Shown here: positions 33,720 to 41,687 of the stretch, piece by piece
Position numbering within the stretch: position 1 is the stretch's first letter
Layout: each line of letters starts with the position of its first letter
NCBI GenBank assembly: GCA_963650135.1
Contig: CAVJLG010000009.1
Location: forward strand, 33,892 to 97,891
Source: HGM13006 sp963650135
Lineage (GTDB): Bacteria > Bacillota > Clostridia > Oscillospirales > Oscillospiraceae
Direction of reading: 5' to 3'
Length of the DNA stretch: 64,000 bases
Translations under genes and position numbers: made by a program
Notes under the pieces: generated by a model
What the model was told of the DNA's origin: nothing
The model's database searches: none
What the model saw: the letters and a program-made list of their open reading frames with translations, nothing else

Positions 33720-33883
33720 AAGGCAACACCGCGCAAATGCGTCTGCGGATTCTGACGGATCTTTTCCGCCAGAAATGCGTTTGTAAAACCTTGAAATACA
33801 CAAAGTATTCCTGCGGTTTTACACCTTTTTCTGACAAAAAATCTCTCGTCAGACTCTCTTGCCGATTTGTACGGTATTGCCTT
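33720..33883. mobile_element. MITE-like inverted-repeat element (164 bp)
   Basis: The ends are AAGGCAACACCGCGCAAAT and, inverted, AAGGCAATACCGTACAAAT, matching at 16 of 19 positions. Between them lie several smaller hairpins: CTGACGGA with a TCCGCCAG partner, AAAACC...GGTTTT around AAATAC/GTATT, and CTGAC...CGTCAG. There is no credible coding frame. This is the structure of a non-autonomous miniature transposable element or a highly folded intergenic RNA repeat. No clear target duplication is visible. Other copies cannot be searched for here. Confidence 0.6.
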
Positions 33884-33952
33884 AAGCTTATTTTCTACAG
33901 AGAGTATAGCGAAGGAGGTGTACCATAAACGGGATTTTACGATAGATGACAT

Positions 33953-33986
33953 CAAAAATCGCAGGCCAAAACGACCTGCGATTTTC
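33953..33986 (-). terminator. Intrinsic terminator of the zinc-ribbon membrane gene
   Basis: On the minus strand AAAATCGCAGG and CCTGCGATTTT form a stem with a T-rich 3' arm, six bases past the stop. Confidence 0.75.
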
Positions 33987-33991
33987 AAAAT

Positions 33992-34519
33992 TCAGTTGAC
34001 GAACAAATCTGCACGCTTCTTATAATAGATGTTGGTCAAAACCAGCATCAGGCCATTGGTGAACAGACTGCTCACCACAGAGCTTACCACATAGATTTCG
34101 GAGCCCATGACGGAAATCAAATTCAGAACCCCGAGCACGCAGGTAATGCACAGGAACAGGATGTACATTTTCGGACCGTTCTTCCGAAATTTCGCAAGCC
34201 GGAACCTTGCATAGATGGCCAGCACCGCCAGCACAACGCTCACCACACCATAGAAGATATAGACGGCGCTCCATGTACCGAATCCATCCGGGTCGCTGGA
34301 CAGCGCGGCAAAATACTGCACGCCGTTCAATACATTGAGAATTGCCGCCACAAACAACTGAAAATAGATCAGAAATTTGTGCCACTTCATGGGGTAAGGA
34401 TTCTGAGGCATCGTTGCCGGATCGGCAGGCAGCGGTGCAGCATCCTCCACCGGCGCGCCGCAGACAGTGCAATACATCACGTTATCCGGAAGCTGCGTGC
34501 CGCATTTTTTACAAAACAT
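33992..34519 (-). CDS. Zinc-ribbon membrane protein, unknown
   Basis: A 175-residue protein. An N-terminal zinc ribbon (CKKCGTQL and CTVCGAPV) is followed by a Pro-rich linker and four hydrophobic segments, beginning with FLIYFQLFVAAILNVL and YIFYGVVSVVLAVLAIY. GGAAGGGAG precedes the ATG. It resembles other short zinc-ribbon membrane proteins of Clostridia with no assigned role. A comparable zinc-ribbon protein lies at 17404, but the membrane parts are not alike. Confidence 0.78.
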   Translation of the reverse strand: MFCKKCGTQLPDNVMYCTVCGAPVEDAAPLPADPATMPQNPYPMKWHKFLIYFQLFVAAILNVLNGVQYFAALSSDPDGFGTWSAVYIFYGVVSVVLAVLAIYARFRLAKFRKNGPKMYILFLCITCVLGVLNLISVMGSEIYVVSSVVSSLFTNGLMLVLTNIYYKKRADLFVN

Positions 34520-34570
34520 GATTCATTCTCCCTTCCTTTTATGAAATCGCCGAATCCTCGGCAGTTTCAA

Positions 34571-35767
34571 TCATTCTCCCTTGAGCCCGTATTCCTCTGC
34601 CAGCTCCTTAAAATAGGGGAGACTATGCATGATCGTCTCATAGCTGACGCAGTAGGCAATCCGCACATAGCCGGGGCAGGCAAAGCTGGAGCCGGGCACC
34701 ACCAGAATATGATACCTCTTGGCCCGCTGGACGAACTCTTTTTCGTCCTCGGTGGGCGTTTTCACGAACAGATAGAATGCGCCCTGGGGCTTAATGCAGT
34801 CAAACCCGCAGGCTTTCAGGCCCTGATACAGCGCTTCCCGGTTCCGATTATAAGCTTCAATGTCCGTCTGGGCGTCCAGACAACGGGCCACGGCACGCTG
34901 CATGAGCGACGGCGCATTCACAAAGCCGGATACACGAGTGGCAATTCCCGCCGCAGCGTACACCAGCTCATAGTCGCTGAGCTCATTTGGAATCACCAGA
35001 TAGCCGATTCGCTCGCCGGGAAGGGACAGGGACTTGGACCAGCTGTAGCAGACCACGGTGTTGGCATAATACTCCGTGAGATAGGGCACCTCTACGCCGT
35101 CATAGGCCAGCTCCCGATAGGGTTCGTCGGAAATCAGATAGATCTCCGTGCCGAATTCATGCTGCTTTTCCCTTAGAATCCGGCTCATTTCCCGGCAGGT
35201 TTCCGCAGAATAGACCACGCCGGTGGGGTTGTTGGGGTTGTTGACAATCACAGCCTTGGTCTTAGGCGTGATTTTCTCTGCAAACTCCCGGAGATTGGGC
35301 TGGAAATCCACGGTGTTGGGGGATACCACCACCAGCTTGCCGTCGTAATTTGCCACATAGTTGCCGTACTCGGTGAAATACGGGGCAAAGGTCAATACCT
35401 CGTCGCCGGGATTTAGAAGGGTCTTGAGGATGACGTTCAGACCACCAGCGGCGCCAACGGTCATAATGATGTTGTTCTCATGAAAATCCGTGCCAAACCG
35501 GCGATTGAGGCTCTCCGCCACCGCCTGACGGACGTCGGCATAGCCCACATTGGACATGTAGCCGTGGACCATCAGGGAATCCTCCTGGTCCAGGATCTCC
35601 CGAATGGCGTCCTTCACCGCTCCAGGAGCCGGTACCGAGGGGTTGCCCAAGGAGAAGTCATAGACGTTCTCCGGTCCAAACTCCCGGGCCATATTCTGGC
35701 CTTCCTCAAACATGGCACGAATTACCGAGTTGTTGCTGGCAAGCTGTTTCATCTTTTCCGAAATCAT
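34571..35767 (-). CDS. Class I/II pyridoxal-phosphate aminotransferase
   Basis: A 398-residue fold-type I aminotransferase, AspC/AlaT-like. The PLP Lys is in SWSKSLSLPGERIGY, the cofactor-contacting NNPNNPTG is present, and FYLFVKTP and CPGYVRIAYC follow near the C terminus. Amino donor and acceptor cannot be fixed. ATG 35767, behind AAAGGAG, overlaps the glycerol kinase stop (ATGA). The two are therefore translated from one mRNA, an unusual pairing. Confidence 0.92.
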   Translation of the reverse strand: MISEKMKQLASNNSVIRAMFEEGQNMAREFGPENVYDFSLGNPSVPAPGAVKDAIREILDQEDSLMVHGYMSNVGYADVRQAVAESLNRRFGTDFHENNIIMTVGAAGGLNVILKTLLNPGDEVLTFAPYFTEYGNYVANYDGKLVVVSPNTVDFQPNLREFAEKITPKTKAVIVNNPNNPTGVVYSAETCREMSRILREKQHEFGTEIYLISDEPYRELAYDGVEVPYLTEYYANTVVCYSWSKSLSLPGERIGYLVIPNELSDYELVYAAAGIATRVSGFVNAPSLMQRAVARCLDAQTDIEAYNRNREALYQGLKACGFDCIKPQGAFYLFVKTPTEDEKEFVQRAKRYHILVVPGSSFACPGYVRIAYCVSYETIMHSLPYFKELAEEYGLKGE

Positions 35768-37293
35768 TTTAGGTTCTCCTTTCGGGTGGCTGCGTGGCCC
35801 CATGCCATAGACAGCTCAATGGCAGTCCGCCACAGGCTGCGAAGCTCCATCCGGGTTTCCGGGGCCATATTGGGGGTAAAAATCCGGTCCGTTTTCTGGA
35901 GGGAGGAAAGCTCCTCGGTGCCGCTCCATACGCCGGTGGCCAGGCCAGCGAGATAGGCCGCACCGGCAGCCGTTGTTTCTACCATTTGCGGGCGAATCAC
36001 CGGGATTTCCAGCAAATCCGACTGGAACTGCATCATAAAGTCGCTGACCGATGCGCCGCCGTCTACCCGAAGCTCCGCCATGGGCGTGCGGGACTCCATG
36101 GCCATGGTGTCCACCAAATCGCCCACCTCATAGGCAATGGATTCGAGTACCGCCCGGCACATATGGGCCTTTCCGGTGCCCCGGGTCAGGCCAAAGAAGC
36201 TACCCCGAGCGTCTACATCCCAATAGGGCGCGCCCAGACCCGTAAAGGCGGGAACGAAATACACGCCGTCGTTGCTGCTGAGGCTCTCTGCCTGCAAATC
36301 GCACTCATGGGCCGCGGCAATGATATGGCACTCATCCCGGAGCCACTGAATGGCCGAACCGGCATTGAATGCACTGCCCTCCACGGCGTAAGTGGTCTTG
36401 CCGTTCAGGCTCCAGGCCACGGAAGTGAGCAGGCCCCGGCTGGAGCGGACGCTCTCGCTGCCGGTGTTCAGCAGGGTAAAGCAGCCGGTGCCATAGGTAT
36501 TCTTCGCCTGCCCCGGTTGGAAGCAGCCCTGACCGAACAGCGCCGCCGCCTGATCGCCTGCGGAGCCGGAAATAGGCGTGCCCTCCAGCATTTCCAGGCC
36601 CTTGAGATGCCGGTCTACGGTGCCGTATACCATAGAAGAGGGCACGGGCTTGGGCAGCATGCACATTGGGATATTCAAAAGCTTGCAGAGCTCTTCATCC
36701 CAGCAGAGCTTGTCGATGTCAAACAGCATGGTGCGGGAGGCGTTGGAATAGTCGGTCACATGGGCTTTTCCGCCGGTGAGATTCCAAATCAGCCAGGAAT
36801 CCACGTTGCCGAACAGAATTTCGCCGTTTTCCGCCCGTTTTTGAAGGGTGGGATCCTGATCCAATAGCCAGCGGATTTTGGTGCCGGAGAAATAGGGGTC
36901 AATGAGCAGACCCGTCCGGCTGAGCACCAGATTGGCCGCCCCGTCCGCCGTAAGCCGGTCACAGATGGAGGCGGTTCGGCGGCACTGCCAGACAATGGCG
37001 TTGGATACGGGCTTTCCGGTGGTTTTATCCCACAAAATCGTGGTTTCCCGCTGGTTGGTAATGCCGATAGCCGCAATATCCGTGGGACTGAGGCCGCTGC
37101 GCTCAAAGGCTTCGGCAATGGCCAAAAGCTCGGTGGAGAGGATCTCCATGGGGTCGTGCTCCACCCAACCGGGCTTGGGATAGTGCTGAGTCAGGGGATA
37201 CTGCGCCTTGGTGACAATATCGCCGGATTTATCAAAAATGATGGCGCGAGACGAGGTGGTGCCCTGGTCTACCGCCAGTACATAGCCATTCAT
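35764..37293 (-). CDS. glpK: Glycerol kinase
   Basis: A 509-residue FGGY-family kinase that phosphorylates glycerol to glycerol-3-phosphate. The N-terminal DQGTTSSRAIIFD, the substrate stretch TNQRETTILWDKTTGKP, GSAGDQAAALFGQGC, NTYGTGCF and LRVDGGASVSDF identify GlpK. Length is normal. ATG 37293 follows AAAGGAAG. No glycerol facilitator or glycerol-3-phosphate dehydrogenase is beside it; the gene is coupled to an aminotransferase instead. Confidence 0.96.
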   Translation of the reverse strand: MNGYVLAVDQGTTSSRAIIFDKSGDIVTKAQYPLTQHYPKPGWVEHDPMEILSTELLAIAEAFERSGLSPTDIAAIGITNQRETTILWDKTTGKPVSNAIVWQCRRTASICDRLTADGAANLVLSRTGLLIDPYFSGTKIRWLLDQDPTLQKRAENGEILFGNVDSWLIWNLTGGKAHVTDYSNASRTMLFDIDKLCWDEELCKLLNIPMCMLPKPVPSSMVYGTVDRHLKGLEMLEGTPISGSAGDQAAALFGQGCFQPGQAKNTYGTGCFTLLNTGSESVRSSRGLLTSVAWSLNGKTTYAVEGSAFNAGSAIQWLRDECHIIAAAHECDLQAESLSSNDGVYFVPAFTGLGAPYWDVDARGSFFGLTRGTGKAHMCRAVLESIAYEVGDLVDTMAMESRTPMAELRVDGGASVSDFMMQFQSDLLEIPVIRPQMVETTAAGAAYLAGLATGVWSGTEELSSLQKTDRIFTPNMAPETRMELRSLWRTAIELSMAWGHAATRKENLK

Positions 37294-37416
37294 AGCTGCA
37301 CTTCCTTTCGTGCCTATAGTTTCTCCGATTTTTCCGGGATTGTCAATGGTATCCTTGGACATTTCTTCGATTTCGAAAAGATAATCGTCATTCTCAACGA
37401 AAATTTGGGGTGTTTC

Positions 37417-37444
37417 TTGTATGTTCTCAATTATCTGGTATAAT
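37417..37444 (+). promoter_or_regulatory. Promoter of the 37478 gene
   Basis: TTGTAT (37417-37422), a 16-base spacer and an extended TGGTATAAT (-10 37439-37444) end about 34 bases before the start codon. Confidence 0.65.
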
Positions 37445-37477
37445 AGATTCCATTCTATTGGAGCGGAGTGATACCCT

Positions 37478-38518
37478 ATGAAGAACGCACTGCGGAACGA
37501 GAGCATCCGCCACCTGCTGCCCCGTATTATCATTTGCGGCGTGCTGGCGGTCATTTTATTTGCCCTGTCCGGAAAAGGCCTGGTTTCCATGGTGACAGGG
37601 CCCACATATCTTTCGGATTCCCTGGAGAAGGGGAGCTATGTTTCCTTCGACGCCAGCGATGTGATTGTGGCCTTTGCCAATCTGACTGCAAAATCCGACA
37701 GCGGCACGGAAACGCTGAAGACATATTATCTGCTGCCCGTCGGCGACGCTACTTATATTGCCGTGATGGATCAGAAAGAGCACCACAGCGATATTCTGGA
37801 CAAGGCCATGGACCAGAGCCATGAATACTACCTGGGGGATCTGGAAACCCTCACCCCACTGGACGGCCTTCAGGGCACCATTACCGCCCTGGACGACGAT
37901 ATGACCGGCTATATGACGGAATGCATCCAAAAATACGAACTGCCCGGCTATGAGGAAGGCGGCGATACCAGTGCGCTGATTCTGCCGCTGCAAATTGATC
38001 TGGACCGTGTGGGCATGTTCTCCAAAACCGTTACGCTGGTTTTGGGCGGGTCAGGGCTGCTGTTCCTGATTCTGATGCTGGTTTTCCTGATTCCCGCACT
38101 CACCGGCCACTATCAGAAAAAAGCCATGGCTACCGTTCTGGCGGATCATACCCCGGAAGAGGCCGAGGCGCTGTTTTCCGGTGCAGCGTCCCTGGAACGC
38201 GTGCGGGTGGGGGAATATCTCTTCTATCAGAAGGGCGCTACCACCCATGCCGTAAAGGTTTCCGATCTCATTTGGGGCTATCCCATGCCCGAGCCGCTGG
38301 TCATCAGCAAGTACCGCTGGGTAGTGGCACTGTATGATATGGAGCAGCATATGATCCAGGTATGCTTCCAGAACCAAGGGGATTGCCAGAAGCTGCTGGA
38401 CGCCATCAAGGCCCAGGGCCATCCCTTCGTCTCCGGCTATACCAGTGAGCTCTCTCAGAAGTTCCAACAGAACTTCAAGGGCTTCGTCCGGGATGCGGAA
38501 AAGGCCGTAAACGAATAA
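37478..38518 (+). CDS. Two-span membrane protein, unknown function
   Basis: A 346-residue protein with a first membrane segment near residues 14-33 (LLPRIIICGVLAVILFALSG), an outer domain of about 145 residues, and a second segment near 190-210 (TLVLGGSGLLFLILMLVFLIP). A cytoplasmic domain of about 130 residues follows, with KVSDLIWGYPMPE and YRWVVALYDMEQH, resembling small regulatory or PH-like beta folds. I do not recognise the family with confidence. It is monocistronic between its own promoter and terminator. Confidence 0.75.
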   Translation: MKNALRNESIRHLLPRIIICGVLAVILFALSGKGLVSMVTGPTYLSDSLEKGSYVSFDASDVIVAFANLTAKSDSGTETLKTYYLLPVGDATYIAVMDQKEHHSDILDKAMDQSHEYYLGDLETLTPLDGLQGTITALDDDMTGYMTECIQKYELPGYEEGGDTSALILPLQIDLDRVGMFSKTVTLVLGGSGLLFLILMLVFLIPALTGHYQKKAMATVLADHTPEEAEALFSGAASLERVRVGEYLFYQKGATTHAVKVSDLIWGYPMPEPLVISKYRWVVALYDMEQHMIQVCFQNQGDCQKLLDAIKAQGHPFVSGYTSELSQKFQQNFKGFVRDAEKAVNE

Positions 38519-38521
38519 AGT

Positions 38522-38560
38522 AAAGAGGATGTGCTGTGATCGGCACATCCTCTTTTTGTA
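38522..38560. terminator. Bidirectional intrinsic terminator
   Basis: AAAGAGGATGTGC and GCACATCCTCTTT form a perfect 13-bp stem, T-rich on both sides, between convergent genes. Confidence 0.9.
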
Positions 38561-38567
38561 TGCTATA

Positions 38568-39059
38568 TTAAAATGTCAGCCGCATATCATACCACACCGC
38601 GCCGCCGTGCTCCGATGCGCTTTCTCCCTGGCATACATAGCCCATGGCCTCGTAAAATCCGATTTTCTCCTTTTTGCAGGTGAGAATTACGCCCAATTGT
38701 CCGCCTGCCTTGGCCCGGGCTACCAGGGCTTCCATGAGCCGTGTGGCGATGCCCTGATGCTGATAATCCGGGTCCACCGCCAGCCCGAACACCGTCTGCC
38801 AGGGATTTTGGAGGCTGTGGGGGCAATCCGGCTCATACAGTTCGTCCCCCAACACCGGCGTATCCGTGCAGCAGCCGTTAATCAGCCCAACAATGCCCGC
38901 CGTAGGGGCCTCGGCTACCAGGAAGCGCTCCGGAAACAGGGCAATTCTTGTCCGAAAGGCTTCTCTGGTGGCCGCCTCTGCCGCGGGGAAGCAGCGATTT
39001 TCTACCCGGCATACCGCGTCCAGGTCATCCGGGGTTACGGTTCGAATGTTCATATCCAT
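38568..39059 (-). CDS. GNAT-family N-acetyltransferase
   Basis: A 163-residue acetyl-CoA-dependent acyltransferase. The acetyl-CoA pyrophosphate loop is seen in VDPDYQHQGIATRLMEAL (R/Q-x-x-G-x-A), preceded by the beta-4 strand TVFGLAV and followed by FYEAMGYVCQG. The N-terminal part (DLDAVCRVENRCFPAAEAA) is like arylalkylamine-type GNATs. The ATG at 39059 is favoured because GGAG precedes it; ATG 39053 is also possible. Substrate unknown. Confidence 0.88.
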   Translation of the reverse strand: MDMNIRTVTPDDLDAVCRVENRCFPAAEAATREAFRTRIALFPERFLVAEAPTAGIVGLINGCCTDTPVLGDELYEPDCPHSLQNPWQTVFGLAVDPDYQHQGIATRLMEALVARAKAGGQLGVILTCKKEKIGFYEAMGYVCQGESASEHGGAVWYDMRLTF

Positions 39060-39133
39060 TTGTAAAAACTCCAAACTACATTTGATTTCCCTATCATTTT
39101 ATCAGCTTTTTCCTGAGATTTCAAGGTACCCCA

Positions 39134-39162
39134 TTGCATAATCCTCCCTCAAATGATATAAT
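39134..39162 (+). promoter_or_regulatory. Promoter of dapF-dapL
   Basis: TTGCAT (39134-39139), a 17-base spacer and TATAAT (39157-39162). Confidence 0.75.
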
Positions 39163-39216
39163 GCAGAAAACCCTTTGCTTGGCAATTCAAAGCGTCAAAG
39201 CAGGCAGGAGGTATTT

Positions 39217-40053
39217 ATGAAATTTACAAAGATGCATGGCATCGGCAATGATTATGTCTATGTCAACTGTTTTCAGGAGCAGATTCCCGATCCCGCAGCT
39301 CTGGCCAAACGGATTTCTGACCGGCATTTTGGCGTGGGCTCCGACGGACTCATTCTGATTTGTCCCTCAGACGTGGCCGATTTTCAGATGGTAATGTACA
39401 ACTCGGATGGTTCCCGGGCGCAGATGTGCGGCAACGGCGTCCGCTGCGTGGGAAAATACGTCCATGACAAGGGCCTTACCGACCAAACCACCGTCACCGT
39501 AGAAACCCTTGCTGGAATTAAAACCCTTCGGCTGCATCTGTGGGACAACGGCACCGTAGCAACCGTCACGGTGGATATGGGCGCGCCGATTCTCACCCCC
39601 AAGGACATTCCCGTCGATGGCAGCGGTGAGCGTTTTATTGAGCAGCCCCTGACAGTAGACGGCAAGCAGTGGCTGGTCACCGCCGTCTCCATGGGCAATC
39701 CCCACGCCATTGTCTATGTGGAGCATACCGACACGCTGGATTTACCCGACATTGGCCCCGCCTTTGAGTGCCACCCCGCATTTCCGGAGCGCACCAATAC
39801 GGAGTTCCTGGAGGTGGTAGACCGCCATACCATTAAAATGCGGGTTTGGGAGCGCGGGGCAGGGGAAACCCTTGCCTGCGGAACCGGCGCATGTGCCAGC
39901 CTGGTTGCCTCGGTGCTCACCGGTCGCACGGAGCGGATGGCAACGCTAAAGCTGCTGGGCGGCGATCTGGACATTGTGTGGGACCAGGAGACGGATCATG
40001 TATTTATGACCGGCCCGGCAGACTTTGTATTCGACGGCGATTATCCCCTTTGA
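39217..40053 (+). CDS. dapF: Diaminopimelate epimerase
   Basis: The 278-residue enzyme converts LL- to meso-diaminopimelate for lysine and peptidoglycan. The two catalytic cysteines are in MCGNGVRCVGKYV and ACGTGACASLV, and HGIGNDYVYV marks the N terminus. The ATG follows GGAGGTATTT. It lies 15 bases before dapL, so the two consecutive pathway steps share an operon. Confidence 0.97.
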   Translation: MKFTKMHGIGNDYVYVNCFQEQIPDPAALAKRISDRHFGVGSDGLILICPSDVADFQMVMYNSDGSRAQMCGNGVRCVGKYVHDKGLTDQTTVTVETLAGIKTLRLHLWDNGTVATVTVDMGAPILTPKDIPVDGSGERFIEQPLTVDGKQWLVTAVSMGNPHAIVYVEHTDTLDLPDIGPAFECHPAFPERTNTEFLEVVDRHTIKMRVWERGAGETLACGTGACASLVASVLTGRTERMATLKLLGGDLDIVWDQETDHVFMTGPADFVFDGDYPL

Positions 40054-40068
40054 GAAAGGAGCCCATTC

Positions 40069-41283
40069 ATGGCAAATATCAACGAAAACTATCAAAAGCT
40101 CCCGGGCAGCTATCTGTTTGCAGAAATTGCCCGCCGTGTCAGCGCCCATACCGCAGCGCATCCCGATCAAAAGCTCATCAAGCTGGGCATCGGCGACGTG
40201 ACCCAGCCCCTTTGTCCCGCGGTCATCGAGGCCATGCACAAGGCAGTAGACGAAATGGGAAAGAAAGAGACATTCCGGGGCTATGGACCGGAGCAGGGCT
40301 ATGATTTCCTCCGTCAAGCCATTCTGGAGCACGATTTTCTCGCCCGGGGCGTGGACCTCTCCATGGATGAAATCTTTGTATCCGACGGCGCAAAAAGCGA
40401 CTGCGGCAACATCGGCGATATTTTCTCCAGCCACAATATTGTTGCTGTCTGCGACCCGGTTTACCCGGTGTATGTAGACACCAACGCCATGGCCGGACGG
40501 GCAGGGGAGTATCTTGCCGACCGGGAAATGTGGTCGAACATCTATTATATGCCCACCACGGCGGAAAACGGCTTTGTGCCCCAGCTGCCGGAAACGCCGG
40601 TGGACCTGATCTATCTCTGCTCTCCCAACAATCCCACGGGAACCGCCCTGAACCGGGAGCAGCTGAAGGTCTGGGTGGATTATGCCAACGAAAATGATGC
40701 GGTGATTCTATTCGACGCCGCCTATGAGGCATTCATCACCGAGGAGAATATCCCCCACAGCATCTATGAGATCCCCGGCGCAAAAACCTGCGCCATCGAG
40801 TTCCACAGCTTCTCCAAAACCGCAGGCTTTACCGGCAACCGCTGCGCCTATACGGTGGTGCCCAAGAACCTGATTCGTCAGAGTCAGAGCCTCAATGCCA
40901 TGTGGAACCGCCGCCATACCACAAAATTCAACGGCGTTCCCTATGTGGTGCAGCGGGGCGCCGAGGCGGTCTATTCGCCCCAGGGGCAGCAGCAGGTGAA
41001 GGACACCATTGCGTTCTATCAGGAAAATGCCCGGGTGATTCGGGAGGGACTGACCGCAGCAGGCCTGGAGGTTTACGGTGGCGTCAACTCCCCCTATGTC
41101 TGGTTCAAGACCCCTGCGGATTCCTGGAGCTTCTTTGACCGGCTGCTCACCGAGGCAGGTGTGGTCACCACCCCCGGTGCGGGCTTTGGTCCCAGCGGCG
41201 AAGGGTATATCCGCGTCACGGCATTCGGTGATGCGGAGGATACCAAAGCTGCCGTGGAGCGAATCATTGCACTGATGAAATAA
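40069..41283 (+). CDS. dapL: LL-diaminopimelate aminotransferase
   Basis: A 404-residue PLP enzyme that makes LL-diaminopimelate directly from tetrahydrodipicolinate, bypassing the acyl-blocked routes. DapL-type features are IKLGIGDVTQPLCP, VSDGAKSDCGNI, CSPNNPTGTALNR and the PLP Lys in FHSFSKTAGFTGNRCAY. AGAAAGGAG lies ahead of the ATG. It is followed by a terminator. Together with dapF here and the LysA fusion upstream, it supports the aminotransferase pathway in this organism. Confidence 0.97.
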   Translation: MANINENYQKLPGSYLFAEIARRVSAHTAAHPDQKLIKLGIGDVTQPLCPAVIEAMHKAVDEMGKKETFRGYGPEQGYDFLRQAILEHDFLARGVDLSMDEIFVSDGAKSDCGNIGDIFSSHNIVAVCDPVYPVYVDTNAMAGRAGEYLADREMWSNIYYMPTTAENGFVPQLPETPVDLIYLCSPNNPTGTALNREQLKVWVDYANENDAVILFDAAYEAFITEENIPHSIYEIPGAKTCAIEFHSFSKTAGFTGNRCAYTVVPKNLIRQSQSLNAMWNRRHTTKFNGVPYVVQRGAEAVYSPQGQQQVKDTIAFYQENARVIREGLTAAGLEVYGGVNSPYVWFKTPADSWSFFDRLLTEAGVVTTPGAGFGPSGEGYIRVTAFGDAEDTKAAVERIIALMK

Positions 41284-41289
41284 AACGAA

Positions 41290-41332
41290 TGATTTCCCGG
41301 ATTGCTGCATGCAGTGATTCGGGAATTTTTCT
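41290..41332 (+). terminator. Intrinsic terminator of dapF-dapL
   Basis: ATTTCCCG and CGGGAAT arms, extended by TGCTGCATGCAG in the loop, then TTTTT. Confidence 0.75.
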
Positions 41333-41687
41333 GCTGTCATGCTGCAAAACGCCTCGACCCAGCATTTTTACTAAAATGCAAAGAGCGATTCATTTTCGCA
41401 TGCTTTCGATATATTTTTACAAATCGTGCTGCGAAAAATGTTCCAATTTGAATGTCTACTTTCATTTTCTTTCATCTCAAATTTTCAAAGATGAAATTTA
41501 TGAATAATTAGCCATCATTTTATGCTCGTTTATCGTGATTTTCGTGCATTTTCCTGTTGACATATGCAAGATGTGACTATATAATGTGCATTACATCACA
41601 TTAAATCGCAAGAGAACACGATGCATGCCGCCAATCTGTCATTCATTTTGCATGCTTCGTTTTCACTACCGCAAAGAGGTGTTATCT
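41333..41687 (+). promoter_or_regulatory. AT-rich upstream region of gltB with consensus promoter and inverted repeat
   Basis: This stretch is much more AT-rich than its surroundings and shows no gene. It holds a full consensus promoter: TTGACA (41557-41562), a 17-base spacer and TATAAT (41580-41585). ATGTGA (41571-41576) and TCACAT (41596-41601) form an inverted repeat around the -10, and a near-palindrome TAATGTGCATTA lies between. This looks like an operator site for nitrogen control, though no known regulator motif is matched. AGAGGTG precedes ATG 41688. Confidence 0.7.

Noticed and set aside
33737..33928. 63-codon frame on the plus strand
   Set aside because: It lies within the inverted-repeat element, has no ribosome site and odd composition; it is better explained by the element.
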